DNA of 64,000 bases from Anomalospiza imberbis (Eukaryota > Chordata > Aves > Passeriformes > Viduidae). Both the position numbers and the translations under genes were made by a program. The stretch covers positions 7,618,173-7,682,172 of the forward strand of contig NC_089720.1 in assembly GCF_031753505.1 (NCBI RefSeq), written 5' to 3'. Numbering within the stretch: position 1 is the stretch's first letter; each line of letters opens with the position of its first letter. Under the pieces are notes generated by a model. The model had not been told where the DNA came from and searched no databases. It saw only the letters and a list, made by a program, of their open reading frames with translations. Below, one piece after another: positions 44,081 to 55,453 of the stretch.

Positions 44081-44086
44081 AATGAG

Positions 44087-45497
44087 AAGGGATTTCATGT
44101 TTCTTCTGTTCTAACGACATAGCCTTAACTATGTTGTTAGTTCTGGGAGCGGCTGATTTAATTGCCCTAATCAAATAAGGACGGTAATCGCGGAGGCGAG
44201 CTAGACTGGCCTGGTTTTTTGGGTCCCACTGGGGGTCGGCCTCAGGGATGGCATCATCTACTGTAGGTACATTAGGTCCGCCCCCCCCCCCCCCCCCCGC
44301 TGCCTGTGGATGTTCATCCTCCCACAGCTGCCAAGCTTTCTGCAAAATCATACATTTCTCTGATGATCCCAACAAAATCCCCAAAAGAAAATCCCAATCC
44401 TTCCATGTATAATCCGCATTTCCCAAATATTCCTCTATCTTTTCCCCCACCCCTATGGGATCATCCAAATATGGGGGCAATTATTTTTTCAACCCTTTTA
44501 TATCCTGGGTAGTAAGTGGTACAATTACAAATCTAAACCCTCCCCCTTGACCCCCTAAAGGAACTTGGCGGAGTGGCATCTGGTGTATCCCTGTCTCTTG
44601 GGTCTGGGGGGCTTCTGATGTCCTAAATTGAGTTCCTCTTCTAGTTCTAGAGGGAGATATGATATGCAGTTCCCCTCCCCTCACACCATCATTATTCTCA
44701 GGTGGGGCCATAGGAACAGCATTTCCCTGCTCCTCTTGCACCGGGAGTTGAGGATACAGGGGACCTGCAGCTGGCCCTGGGTCAGCTGGCAACACTGCAG
44801 GACAAGACAGGGGAAGGTGCTAAAAAACATCCCAATCCTCACCATTTTCCTCTTCCTCCCCTTTTTCCTCTTCTCCCATTTTTATTAATACATAGATTTC
44901 TCCTGTTGCTTGTCTAATCCATAGCAATCCACATTCCCTTTCAATCCATCCCTTTCAATTCTCCTCTAAATACCTCCACAATATTTGACACAAATGAATC
45001 CTACCTGTTCCATAAGGTGGCCATATAAGCCCCTTTGGCAACTCATACTCTGGCCACACAAAATAACAATATTTTACCATGATCTCCATAGTTACCACTG
45101 GGTGAATGCATAATCTGTTCCAAGACCTCAGCATTCTCCCCAAGGGACTCTCTGGGGGCATTATGGGATCGTCATCCCTTTTGCCAGGGCCCCTTACCAG
45201 CTTTGCCCCTGCAACCCTCCATGGGTGCCTTGTTTTACCTGTGCTACCCTCCATGGGTGCCCTCCCAGGTTTGCACCCCGAAGATCCCTTATTACTCACC
45301 AGTGAGATTTTCACTGGTCCTTCCCTGTGGACTCTTCACGGACCCCCTGGTCCACCACTCATCTGTCTTCTGGGCAGTCTTGGGAACCCAATCAATCACC
45401 CGGAGCCAGCCGCCACCAAGGGGAGCTGATCACCCAAGCTGGGTGAGGCGCGTCTTCAGCTCTGCTCACTGCCCACCACCCCCAGACGGTGTAGATA
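44087..45497 (-). pseudogene. gag: Gag MA to CA of provirus C, upstream of L1
   Basis: Matrix lies in the frame 44955-45314 (PESPLGRMLRSWNRL, WPEYELPKGLIWPP). A Pro-rich linker is at 44481-44795. Capsid (44087-44480) shows DPQWDPKNQASLARL and SAAPRTNNIVKAM, then stops at the L1 target site. A C18 run at 44281-44299 encodes a Gly tract. The start codon appears changed (ATT where ATG is expected near 45392). The leader extends to the PBS. Stops at 44480 and elsewhere disable it. Confidence 0.65.
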
Positions 45498-45514
45498 TCC
45501 CGGACGAGCTCCCA
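45497..45514 (-). promoter_or_regulatory. Primer-binding site of C, tRNA-Pro-like
   Basis: The minus strand reads TGGGAGCTCGTCCGGGAT, three bases after the LTR end. It differs by one base from the tRNA-Pro primer-binding site used by many gammaretroviruses. Confidence 0.8.
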
Positions 45515-45517
45515 GTT

Positions 45518-45781
45518 TGTCAGGAAACTTAATCCACAAACATCAGAGGTTTATGTCCAAAAAGGAGACAGAGGAGTCCTTTTACTTTATTTGAATAAAG
45601 GGAGAGGCCATAGGGCATTCCCCTGGAGTCTCTCAAATTTTTGGAGGATGCAGCCTCCTTTTTATCCTAATTTCCTGGCCGCATTTCCCTTCTCTCTTTC
45701 CCCATTGACTGAGGCACTTGAGAGGTACAGACTTCCCGATACGCATGATACTGAAGATTTCCCTCTAATGTATAACCCTCC
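45518..45781 (-). repeat. Partial 5' LTR of provirus C
   Basis: The U5/R side is present, ending TGTCAGG on the plus strand. The minus strand has GAATAAAG near 45595 and a TATA-like GGATAAAA near 45660. The U3 side is cut at 45781 by the LTR of the ERV-L. Bases 45728-45780 match 17466-17516 plus 18157-18172 in the 3' LTR region. Confidence 0.7.
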
Positions 45782-46337
45782 TGTTCTGGTTTGAAAGCAA
45801 AACCACTGAGACACTCCAAGTCAGAAATACAATTTATTAACAAAGGGGAAAAGAAACAGAATACATGCAATAATCCAAGAGAAAAACCACTGATAGAGTC
45901 AGAATACAACCTGAAACCCTTTTGGCCAGCGTGTTGGTAGCAGTCCATATTGGAATGGCTGCAGTCCTCCTGGAATGGCAGATGTGGTTCTGTCAGAGCA
46001 GTGATCCTGTAGAAGGGTGTAGTCTTCCTCTGAAGGTCCAGTGGAAAACCCCAGCTGTTCCTCTTGGGAACCAGTGGAAAGGCTGCCTCTGATGTCCCTA
46101 AAACTCAGATTATATCCAGTTAGGAATGCTTGGCTCCTCCCTCTGGGTTGAGCATCTCACAATGGGATGTTATAGTTCTTATCAGTCACGCAGTGACATT
46201 CAATAGCCCATTATCAGCAGATGTCTCCCCGGATGGAGAATTGCTTGTGGAAGAGATAAGGAAAACTGCCCATTTAACAGAAGACAACTGCCATACAGAT
46301 GGCAAATGGAATACATCTTGCTTCTCAGTCTGGGACA
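45782..46337 (-). repeat. 3' LTR of the ERV-L element
   Basis: The 556-bp LTR begins TGTTCTGGTTTGAAAGC and ends GTCTGGGACA. A minus-strand purine tract (GGAAATAGAAGAAGGGGTGGG, 46341-46361) lies directly upstream. AATAAATTG on the minus strand near 45833 is the likely poly(A) signal. Confidence 0.8.
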
Positions 46338-46382
46338 TTACCCACCCCTTCTTCTATTTCCATCTGCATTCACGATGAAACC

Positions 46383-49300
46383 TTACACATAGTTCTCACT
46401 TAAGACTATGTTTCCCTGTGGTACACAACGGGTTTCCCCATCCTTCTGCATTACTAACCAAGTGTAACCAGGTCCTTGAGCAAAAACAATCCCACGGATG
46501 GGTTTGTCTTTGCCTGAGGTGGGATTAATCCAGACAGTCTTTCCTAAAATACCTTCCATGTGTATCACAGGAACTTTGTCTCCATCCACTGTGTGCAAGG
46601 GTTCAGACTGGGCAGGACCAGCTCGATTGATGGACCCTCGGGTGTTGACCATCCAGGTGGTTTTTGCTAAGTTCAATTCCCAATTCCTGAAGGTTCTTCC
46701 ACCAAGTGCCTTCAGGGTAGTCTTAAGTAGTTCATTGCATTGCTCAACTTTCCTAGCAGCTGGTGCATGATAGGGGATATGATATATCCACTCAATGCCA
46801 TGTTCTCTGGCCCAGGTGTTTATAAGGCCGTTCTTGAAATGGGTTCCATTTTTCGACTCAGTTCTCTCAGGGGTGCCATGTCTCCACAGGACTTGCTTTT
46901 CTACGCCCAAGATGGTGTTCTGGGCAGTAGCATGAGGCGCAGGGTAGGTTTCCAACCATCCTGTGGTTGCTTCCACTATGATCAGTATGTAGTGCTTGCC
47001 TTGGCAGGTTTGGGGAAGGGTGATGTAGTCAATTTGCGAAGCTTCTTCATACCTGTACTTCGACCATCGCCTACCGTACCACAGAGGCTACACCCGCTTG
47101 GCCTGTTTGATTGCGGGTCAGGTCTTGGAGTTGTGGATGACCTGTGAGATGATGTCCATAGTAAGGTCCACCCCTTGGTCACGGGCCCATGGGTATGTTG
47201 CATCTCTCCCCTGATGACCAGAGGTATCATGGGCCCAACAAGCTAGGAATGATTCTCCCTTATGCTGCCAGTCTAGATCCACCTGTGATACTTTCACCTT
47301 GGCAGCTCGGTCCACCTCCTCATTGTTGTGATGCTCTTCATTAGCCTGACTCTTGGGTATGTGCATATCCACGTGTCGAATCTTCACGGTCAGCCTCTCT
47401 ACTCAGGTGGCAATGTCCTGCCAAATCTCGGCGGCCCATATGGGTTTCCCTCTGCACTGCCAGTTAGCCTTTTTCCAGTGACTCAGCCATCCCCACAGAG
47501 CATTAGCTACCATCCACGAGTTGGTGTAGAGATAGAGCCTCAGCCACTTCTCTCGTTCAGCAATGTCCAAAGCCAGCTGGACGGCTTTAAGGTCTGCAAC
47601 CTGACTCGATCCACCTTGTCCCTCAGTAGCTTGTGCAACTCGTCGTTTGGGGCTCCACACTGCAGCTTTCCATTTCTGGCTAGTGCCTATGATTTGGCAG
47701 GAACCATCAGTGAAAAGGGCATATTGTCTTTCAGTCTCCGGTAGCTCATTATATGGTGGGGCTTCCTCGTCACGTGCCACTTGCTCCTCTTCTTCAGAAG
47801 ATAATCCAAAAGTCCCAGAATCCCAGGGCGATTCAGATTTCCAATACAGGCGCGCTGGGTGAGGAGGGCAATCCATTTACTCCATGTGGTGTCGGAGGCA
47901 TGATGTGTGGAAGGAACCTTTCCTTTGAACATCCACACCAGCACTGGTATCCGGCGTGCCAGAAGTAGCTGCATTTCAGTGCCAATTACTTCTGAGGCAG
48001 CTTGAAATCCTTCATAGGAGGCCAAGATTTCCTTCTCTGTGGGAGTGTAGTTTGCTTCAGAGCCTTTGTAGCTCCAGCTCCAGAATCCCAGTGGTCGACC
48101 CTGAGTCTCCCCAGGAACCTTCTGCCAAAGGCTCCAGGACAGACCATGGTTCCCGGCTGCAGAGTAGAGCACGGTCTTCACCTCTGGTCCCGTCCTGACT
48201 GGGCCAAGGGCTACCACATGAGTGATTTCCTGCTTGATCTGGGTGAAGGCTTGTTGCTGTTCAGTGCCCCAGTGGAAATCGTTCTTCTTGTGGGTGACCA
48301 GGTAGAGAGGGCTCACAGTCTGGCTGTACTCGGGAACGTGCATTCTCCAAAAGCCTATGGCACCTAGGAAAGCTTGTGTCTCTTTCTTGTTGGTAGATGG
48401 AGACATAGCGGTGATCTTGTTGATTACTTCTGTTGGGATGTGACGACGTCCATCTTACCACTTGACTCCTAGAAACTGAATTTCTTGAGCTGGTCCCTTA
48501 ACCTTGCTTCGCTTAATGGCAAAACCAGTTTTCAGCAGAATCAGGATAATCTTCTCTCCTTTTTCGAAGACTTCCCCTGCTGTGCTCCCCCATACAATGA
48601 TGTCATCAATATATTGTAAATGTTTGGGAGCCTCGCTCATTTGCAGTGCAGCCTGGATCAGTCCATGCCAGATGGTGGGACTGTGCTTCCACCCCTGGGG
48701 CAGTCGGTTCCAGGTGTACTGCACTTTCTTCCAGGTGAAGGCAAACTGAGGTCCGCAGTGCTCTCTCTGTGTCTTCCCGGTCTCCGGGCAGGTCCGGCAT
48801 CTAGAGCAGGCACCGCCTCCCTCCGGGACCCGGGATCGCCGTGTGTTTCCGGGCTCAGCTCCGTGCCGCAGTCAGGGCAGGGGTGCCAGCGGATTTTCGC
48901 CACTGTGAGCAAGAGACACCAGTAAAGAGTGAAGGAACGTCCAAATTTCCCACGCTTGCAAGGCTGAAAGTCCTTTATTTCCGTGGGGACCTGTGCCGAG
49001 GCGCCGCGACCCGCTCCCAGCTTGCGCGTGAGGAAACACGGCCTCGGGCACTCCGCGGCACCGGATTATATCGGGGAGAGAGCGAGGAGAGCAGGGACCC
49101 TCCCACCCAATGGGGGCAGGTGCCGTGGTGATGACGTGGACCACGGCACCCAACAGGGACTTGGCCGGGGCGGACCCCGGGCTCTGGGGTGGACAGGGGA
49201 TGGGATATCGGAGTGAGGGGCACTGAACCCTCCAGGCAGGACGGGGAGTGGTCACAGGAGTGGCTTTAACAGCCAGGGACCCAGAGTGAACCGCCATGGG

Positions 49301-50146
49301 GGGGGGGGAAAGGGGAACAAACACAGGGGATGCGTGGGGGTACACAGAACATGGCTAGCTAACATATCAGAACCCCTAACCAAAACCCCAAACCGTGATG
49401 CAACAGAGGTTTGCATTCTGCTGCCAAAGGAATGGAGAAGGCATTGGCAATATTGATGGTCGTGTACCACTGTCCTGCCTTGGACTCCAGCTCGTACTGA
49501 AGCTACAACATGCCTGCCACAGCAGCGCTCAGTGGTGGTGTAACCTCATTCAGGCCATGGTAATCCACCATCAGTTTCCATTCTCCACTGGACTTACGTA
49601 CTGGCCATATAGGGCTGTTGAAAGGTGAACGAGCCTTGCTGATCATCCCTTGGCTCTCTAGTTTATGAATCATCTCATGGATGGGAATCACAGAGTCTCT
49701 GCTGGTACAATATTGCCAACGGTGTGCTGTTTCTTTGATGATTGGTACCTGTTTTTCTTCAACTCTCAGCAGTTCCATAGCAGAGGGGTCGTCTGAGAGA
49801 CCAGGTAAGGTATTCAGTTTTCTGATGTCTTCTGTCTCTACAGCAGCTATCCCAAAACCCCAACAATGTCCTTTTGGGTCTTTGAAATATCCATTTCTGA
49901 GATAGTCTATGCCAAGGATGCATGGGGCCTCTGGGCCAGTCACGATGGGGTGTTTCTGCCACCCGTTCCTGTTAAACTCAATTCGACCTCCAATACAGTC
50001 AGCTGTTGGGATCCTCCTGTTACCCCAGAAATAGAAATGGATTCTGCTCCTACATACCTTGATGGCATCAGGGTACATTGGGCACCAGTGTCAACCAAAG
50101 CTGTATATTTTTGTGGGTCAGATGTGCCAGGCCATAGAATCCACAC
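46383..50146 (-). pseudogene. pol: Pol of the ERV-L element (PR-RT-RH-IN)
   Basis: Protease lies near 50050-50130 (ALVDTGAQCTLMPS). RT starts at about 49950 (SPFNSPIWPVRKSSGEWKL), is split by a solo LTR at 48753-49405, and resumes with active site LQYIDDIIVWG (48600). RNase H follows (LFTDGSCQIIG, 47700). Integrase covers 47390-46383, with HIPYHAPAARKVEQ in the core and a C-terminal domain ending QGNIVLSENYV. Spacing and motifs fit the ERV-L (class III, spuma-related) family common in birds. Several frameshifts and stops break it. The stop at 46383 lies just before the polypurine tract, so there is no env, as is usual for ERV-L. Confidence 0.75.
48753..49405 (-). mobile_element. Solo LTR in RT of the ERV-L
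   Basis: The 653-bp insert has a 5-bp duplication GAGGT (48748-48752 and 49406-49410). On the minus strand it begins TGTTGCATCACGG; the other end is CGG instead of CA. AATAAAGG on the minus strand near 48976 and a TATAAT near 49065 support LTR identity. It is very G+C-rich. Skipping it rejoins the RT sequence (AAEC and FAFTWKK sides). Confidence 0.75.
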
Positions 50147-51147
50147 AGTCCAATAGATCCGATTGTCCTGTCCTCTACCTGGCTAGAGGCGGGCCCCCTC
50201 TCTTCCTGGTCTTGGTACACGTTGCTGTCTTCCTGTAAATAGATTCTTGAGGTTCCTTCAAGAGGATCAGTCATATCATCATTCCTATATTGTCTGGAAT
50301 TCTGTGTGTGAGAGACTGGAGCAGCATTGACTCTAGATGAGCTTCTTGTGTTAGGTGTTCCTCTTTTTGGTTCACGTACTCGGGCTGCTAAGGAGGAGGT
50401 GGGTTTTCCATCCCACTTTCTCATGTCTTCTCCATGCTCCTGAAGAAAAAAACAGAGGTTACCTCATGGAGTGTATCCTCTCTCCTTGGCTGGGGAACAC
50501 CAGCTCTTAATGGCAGAGACTCTTGTTGTTCCGGTGAGATGTGGTAGACTTCTTCCTTAAGTTCCTTTTTTAGTTTCTGATGGCTCTCTTCAATCAAGCG
50601 CCGGACTTGCTCAGCCAACCTTGTTTCCATGGACGAGACATGGGTCAGTGGGGACAGTGTCCTCATAAATTCTTAGTTTATTGGCCAAGACGCCCACCCT
50701 GTCCTCGCCTTCCCTCCATTGCAGTGTTGCCAGGTAATGGGAGTACATCTCTGGTCCAAGCTGTGCAAGTCTCAACCACATTTGTGATGTGCACTGGACA
50801 CAATCTGGACTCTTGGGAAATCTCTCATCTTCTGAGAAAATTATCTCCAGCACAGCCAATTCCCTCAGGCATCGGATACCGTGGTCCATTGTGTTCCATT
50901 TTCCTTGGTGCCCCTGGAGGTCTTCTTTACAAAGGTATCTGTCCCTCACACTTGTCAGCAGTTGCCGCCAGAGGCTGAGTTTCTTGGGTTCTCCCGATCC
51001 CCTGGTCAATGACCACATCCCGGGACAGCGCTCCCAGTTGCCTGGCCTCACTTCCATCCAGAATGGTGTCATTGGCTGCAGCATCCCAGATGCGGAGGAG
51101 CCAGGTAAGGATGGACTCGTTTTATTTGTGCGCTGGAACATGTGCAA
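50147..51147 (-). pseudogene. gag: Gag of the ERV-L element, 5' truncated
   Basis: Frame 50611-51147 (178 codons) reads as capsid (PGNWERCPGMWSLTRGS, TSVRDRYLCKEDLQGHQG). Frames 50421-50666 and 50068-50424 continue into a charged coiled-coil region. No zinc knuckle is seen, as in other ERV-L Gags. The sequence ends at about 51150 against Env of element D with no 5' LTR, so the start of the element is lost. Confidence 0.6.
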
Positions 51148-51149
51148 CT

Positions 51150-52801
51150 CATTTAATTTCGCCTGCCAAATTTGTAATTATCATTATCATTAATCTTTAA
51201 ACAGCACTCAGATGTATTACATTTTCCACAAAACCCCCCTTCTTCAGCTAATAAATAATCTAAGGCTAGCCTATTCTGATATACTGCTGCTCTGGTCTGG
51301 GTTAGTTGTCTAGCTACAAGCCTCAATGCCTCTGATGTTTGATTAGAAGTAATTTCTACAATGGCCTGTAATCTCATAAGTTGGTTAAGCATATAAATAG
51401 AGGTTCTATAACCCCAGCTACCATCCTGTGCCCAGGAGGCAGGATCATCGTAATCTACGATCCGTTGGGAAGTCCATTCTTCATTATTTTAGGTCTGTTT
51501 TCCTCCTATTTCAGTTCGTTTTCTTCTGTGCAAAGTTTCATAAAGAGGTCATCCTAAATATTCACCTTTGCTCTTCGGTAGCAAAAAGAATGCAGATTGT
51601 ATAATTCCAATTATACGGGTACCTTTCCATCTCTTTGATAGTTCATTATATGCCCTTTTACCACATATCCAAAATAATCTCTCTGGAGCTTTCCAATTTT
51701 CAGCCGTATGCCCCAGATTTTCCCAATATCCCTTAAGATTTTTTTACCTTCTTAAAAGGATTAGCATGTGTTACACTTTTCTAGCAAATAGTTCTGATGA
51801 TACAATTCATAGACCCATAACCTGTTGGTGGTTTCAGCCACCAGGTCGTAAAACTGGAGTTGGTGGTATATATCATCTTGCAGGGGGTATGTCCTACATA
51901 TGTAGTAAAATTATTTCTTTCCCTAGAAATACAAATTTGGCCTAGTAATTCATTACTCAATATCTACACCTCAGGTCGAATTTCATTAGATTTATGTGTC
52001 TTGTTCCATAATATCAACTGATCAGGTCCTATCCTTTCTCCTCTCTATGGCCATTGCTCGGTCATTTGGGATCCCCCTCAAACCTAGCAGTTAGTCACAT
52101 TCAATTCCTTAACTACATTTTGCATCAAATCAATAAAAATTTTTTTTCCTAATGTGGGGAGGTCCCAATCACAGAGTTTTTTCTTAATTTTTTCATACAG
52201 GTCACTTCCTGCTCTTACTTTTTTTTTGGTTTGAATTTCCTCTAAATTCTTTGTGACGTTTTTCACTAATTCTTCTTTGAATTTATCCTGTACTTCCCCC
52301 TTTATCTGAGTATCCCTACATTCCGCCTTTGGTAAGACCAAGGAATGGTTCTCTTTGGGGACAAAACTGGTAGTTTAGAGGGGCCCATCCTCCTATTAAC
52401 ATCTTGCATTAATATGAGTGTGTGCTGCAAACACTCGGGTCATGGTCCGGCCATACTTCACATTTTGGTAGCACTTTAAGCAGGGATCTATTATTCTATT
52501 TTGTGGAAGACTCAACAGTACCATAAGGCCCCACAGTTTTATTATCTCTGCCTCTTTCGCCTACCGGGGTGCTTCCAGCAGCGAAGGGTACCATCTTCCG
52601 GGCAGCAAGGATATTTTTCAGGGGTTCTGTATGAGCTTTCTCGGATTTCATGCCGTTTCTTAAATACTTCCCAATTCTTTGCTTTGACTGGCTCAGATCT
52701 GCAAGGGACTCGATTACTTTTGCGACACTCAATGTTTTTAATATTTGCCTCACTTGATAGCCCCCCCCATAATCCGTATTTCCACAACATCTACTACTCA
52801 T
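51150..52801 (-). pseudogene. env: Env of element D, truncated
   Basis: The TM end at 51153-51392 has QNRLALDYLLAEEGG followed by CGKCNTSECC, a C-x7-CC motif like that of provirus C. Upstream frames (51568-52341) hold decayed SU sequence, and 52496-52801 encodes a Lys-rich leader-like stretch with no hydrophobic signal that I can see. The membrane anchor and 3' LTR are missing because the ERV-L adjoins at about 51150. Confidence 0.6.
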
Positions 52802-53018
52802 AAGAATCTAGTTCTAATGTTCCTTCCTCTATTTTCTTTTTAAAAATATATTCAGTTAATATCTGTTCAGTGTATTTGCACTCTGGACACAACCCACTTG
52901 GAGGATAACCCCTGCGACAATGGCAATACCACCTCTCCTTAGAATAGTTGCATTCAGTGCTTACAAAGGGATAGCAATTACAATCCTTTTCAATACAGGT
53001 TATTTTATCTTCCAGCAT
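52794..53018 (-). CDS. Small Cys-rich ORF at the pol-env junction, element D
   Basis: This 74-codon frame starts by overlapping the last codons of pol. It has eleven Cys: CIEKDCNCYPF, STECNY, RWYCHCRRG and LCPECKY. The pattern (C-x-C, YPFV, RW-x-C, Pro, C-x2-C) parallels the ORF at 4226-4489 in class II element G. The start overlapping the pol end is where retroviruses often begin an accessory gene or env leader. No known family recognised. Confidence 0.45.
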   Translation of the reverse strand: MLEDKITCIEKDCNCYPFVSTECNYSKERWYCHCRRGYPPSGLCPECKYTEQILTEYIFKKKIEEGTLELDSYE

Positions 53019-55127
53019 CTGATTTTTGTGTTATTTTCACCTTCAGTTCTCCTGGCTGAGAGGTAATTTTCCAGTCTGCTTCCTTTGTTGTTATAGGTCC
53101 TTTTACTAGGGAGATGTGTGTCTACCCTTTCTTCCCACATCTTCTCAAAGGTATGTACTACTCCATAGGCGTACTTTGAATCAGTATATATAGTTCCTTT
53201 TTTTTTTTTTCTTTTTAGTATTTCTAATGTTCTGTGGAGGGTGTACAGTTCACATGCCTGTGCTGACCATGCTATGCTAAGTGGCCCAGATTCAACTATT
53301 TCCATCCTTTTCCCATCTACAGTCACATATCTAGACTTTCTTTTTCCCTCTACTACTCTTGCAGATCTATCTATAAACAGTCTCATGCCATCTTTTAATT
53401 CTTCTTCTTCTAAGTCAGGTCTGATCTTAGTCTGTAGCTCAATAACTTCTACACAATTATGCTCTATTTTCCTCATCGGGGCCCCAAACAAAAACTGGGC
53501 CGGATTTTGGGCTCTGGTCATTTTAAGCTCTAAATCTTGTGAATTTATCAAAATTGCTTAATATTTCAATATTCTATAATCAGTGAGCCATTTTTCTTCC
53601 TTTTACTGCAATACTCTTCGCACATCATGAGGAGTGTACACAATTAGTGACCCGCCATAGGTGACTTTTGTAGCCTCCTCTACTAATAAAGCTACTGCGA
53701 CTAAAGCTTGTAAACATGTCGGCTATCCCCTACTTACAGTGTCCAATAATTTAGAAAAGTATCCTATTGGGTTTTTTTGCTTCTTGTCCAATTCTGGGTC
53801 AATACCCTATAAGTGGTTTGGTTCGACACATCTAAAAATAATTGAAATGGTCTACTGACATCAGGCAAACTCAAAACTGGGGCTGTCATTAAGGCATCTT
53901 TCAGTTGTTCAAGCAATCTTTCATCATCTAGGGTCCATTTTAAAGAATTTAGTGTCAAATTTTTTGTATAAAAACTTAGCTTTTTCACTATATCCTTCTA
54001 TCCACTGTCTACAATACCCCAATAGTCCTAATAACTGCCTAATTTGTTTCTTTGTAGTTGGTGTGGGTAATGAAATAATACCCCATGCTTGATCTGGGTC
54101 AAGTTTCTTTTTCCCTTTGCTAATCCAATGCCCCAAATACTTAACCTCTGGTTCTACAAATTGCAGTTTTGATCTTGATACTTTCAACCCCTTTTCTCCA
54201 AGAAAATTTAAAAACTTAATGGTTCCTTCCCAGACAGTCTGCTTGGATTCTCTTACTATTAATAAGTTGTCTATATACCCTAATAACTTAATTCTATCTG
54301 GAAGTTCAAAAGCTTGTAAAAGTTTCTCCAAGGCTTGTCCAAACAAATTTGGGGATGCTGTAAATCTTTGAGGGTGCACAGTTCAGCTAAATTGCTGTCT
54401 TTGTTTTGTTTCTGGATTCTCCCATTCAAATGCAAAGTAATCTCTACTTCCTACTTCCAAAGGACAAGCCTAAAAAGCATCTTTCAAATCTACTACGCTA
54501 TACCGGGTGTTCTTTGGGGATACTTGGTTTAATAATGTATTGGGGTTGGCTACTACTGGAAACCTTGTTATGGGTCACCGATTTACAGCCCTTAGGTCCT
54601 GCAGTAGCTGATAAGTGCCATCAGGTTTTCTTACTGGCAATATAGGAGTATTATGAGGTGACATGCAAGGTTCTAAGGTCTCTTGTTTTACCAGATCATC
54701 AGTTATTGGCTTCAATCCCTTCCTTCCTTCCAAAGATACAGGGTATTGTCTTATTCTTATGGGAATGATTGGATTACTTATTTCTATCTTAATGGGTTCA
54801 ATCTTTAGCTTTCCTATTTCCCCTTTATGCTGCCACACCTTCAGATTAATTTTGTCTTCATCTTCTGACGTTAAAGTATAAAGCTGTACCTGTAGTTCTC
54901 CTTGGTTCACTTCTAAATTTACTCCTAAAGCTATAATCAAATCTCTTCCTAGCAAATTATTGTCTGCTTCTGGTACTAATAACAAATAATTCAAACAAAT
55001 CTTATTTTCTGATTCAATTCCAACATTTTCAAGTATGGGTACTTTAAATGGTTCCACTTTTGCTCCCACAACTAGAGTAGTTTCTTTACTAATTTTACAT
55101 CCTTTGGGGAGGTGCTGTATAGTTGAT
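53000..55127 (-). pseudogene. pol: Pol of element D with integrase deleted
   Basis: The protease end (VPEADNNLLGRDL) and RT start lie in the 164-codon frame 54575-55069. The RT palm (53924-54379) carries LLGYIDNLLIV: the second Asp of the active-site pair is Asn, so the RT would be dead. RNase H (53000-53551) has LFIDRSARVVEGKR and IYTDSKYAYGVVH. Right after MWEERV the sequence jumps to an integrase C-terminal end (about 53040-53110, related to the last 30 residues before env in Y), so the zinc domain and core of integrase are absent. Confidence 0.7.
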
Positions 55128-55453
55128 TGTCACACTACGACATGAAATAACACACACAAGCATGTTAGATGCAAAAGAGAGGAAGAAAAGAGCCAAAAGA
55201 GAACACTTTATTTTCTGATTCCACTATATATAGAATTACAAAAGTGACAGTGGATTGGAGGGTGAAATTGTCACCTCTCCAACCACACTGGTCAAACCAA
55301 CAGTCTATCAATTCTCTCCATCCACAAAGAAGAATGCAAAACAATCATTATTTGCATAAATATGCGTGAGAACTCCAGTAGAAATATGTAAACAACAGAA
55401 GGCATAAAAAACTTTTAGAAGAACTTTAAAACTCTCAAAAGAACAAGGTGACA
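55128..55453 (-). mobile_element. Solo LTR in protease of element D
   Basis: The 326-bp insert runs from TGTCACACTACG to CAAGGTGACA, with a perfect 6-bp duplication GTTGAT (55122-55127 and 55454-55459). On the minus strand TATATATAG near 55228 precedes AATAAAG near 55208. It separates the VDTGAERST active-site side from the rest of the protease. It is the shortest LTR in the window. Confidence 0.9.

Noticed and set aside
44278..44299. Runs of C (also at 40830, 42417 and 29661) as functional elements
   Set aside because: They are homopolymers that could be slippage or sequencing artefacts. No function can be supported.
45782..46337. A solo LTR rather than the 3' LTR of the ERV-L
   Set aside because: A polypurine tract and the ERV-L pol stop lie directly beside it in the correct order, so it belongs to the ERV-L.
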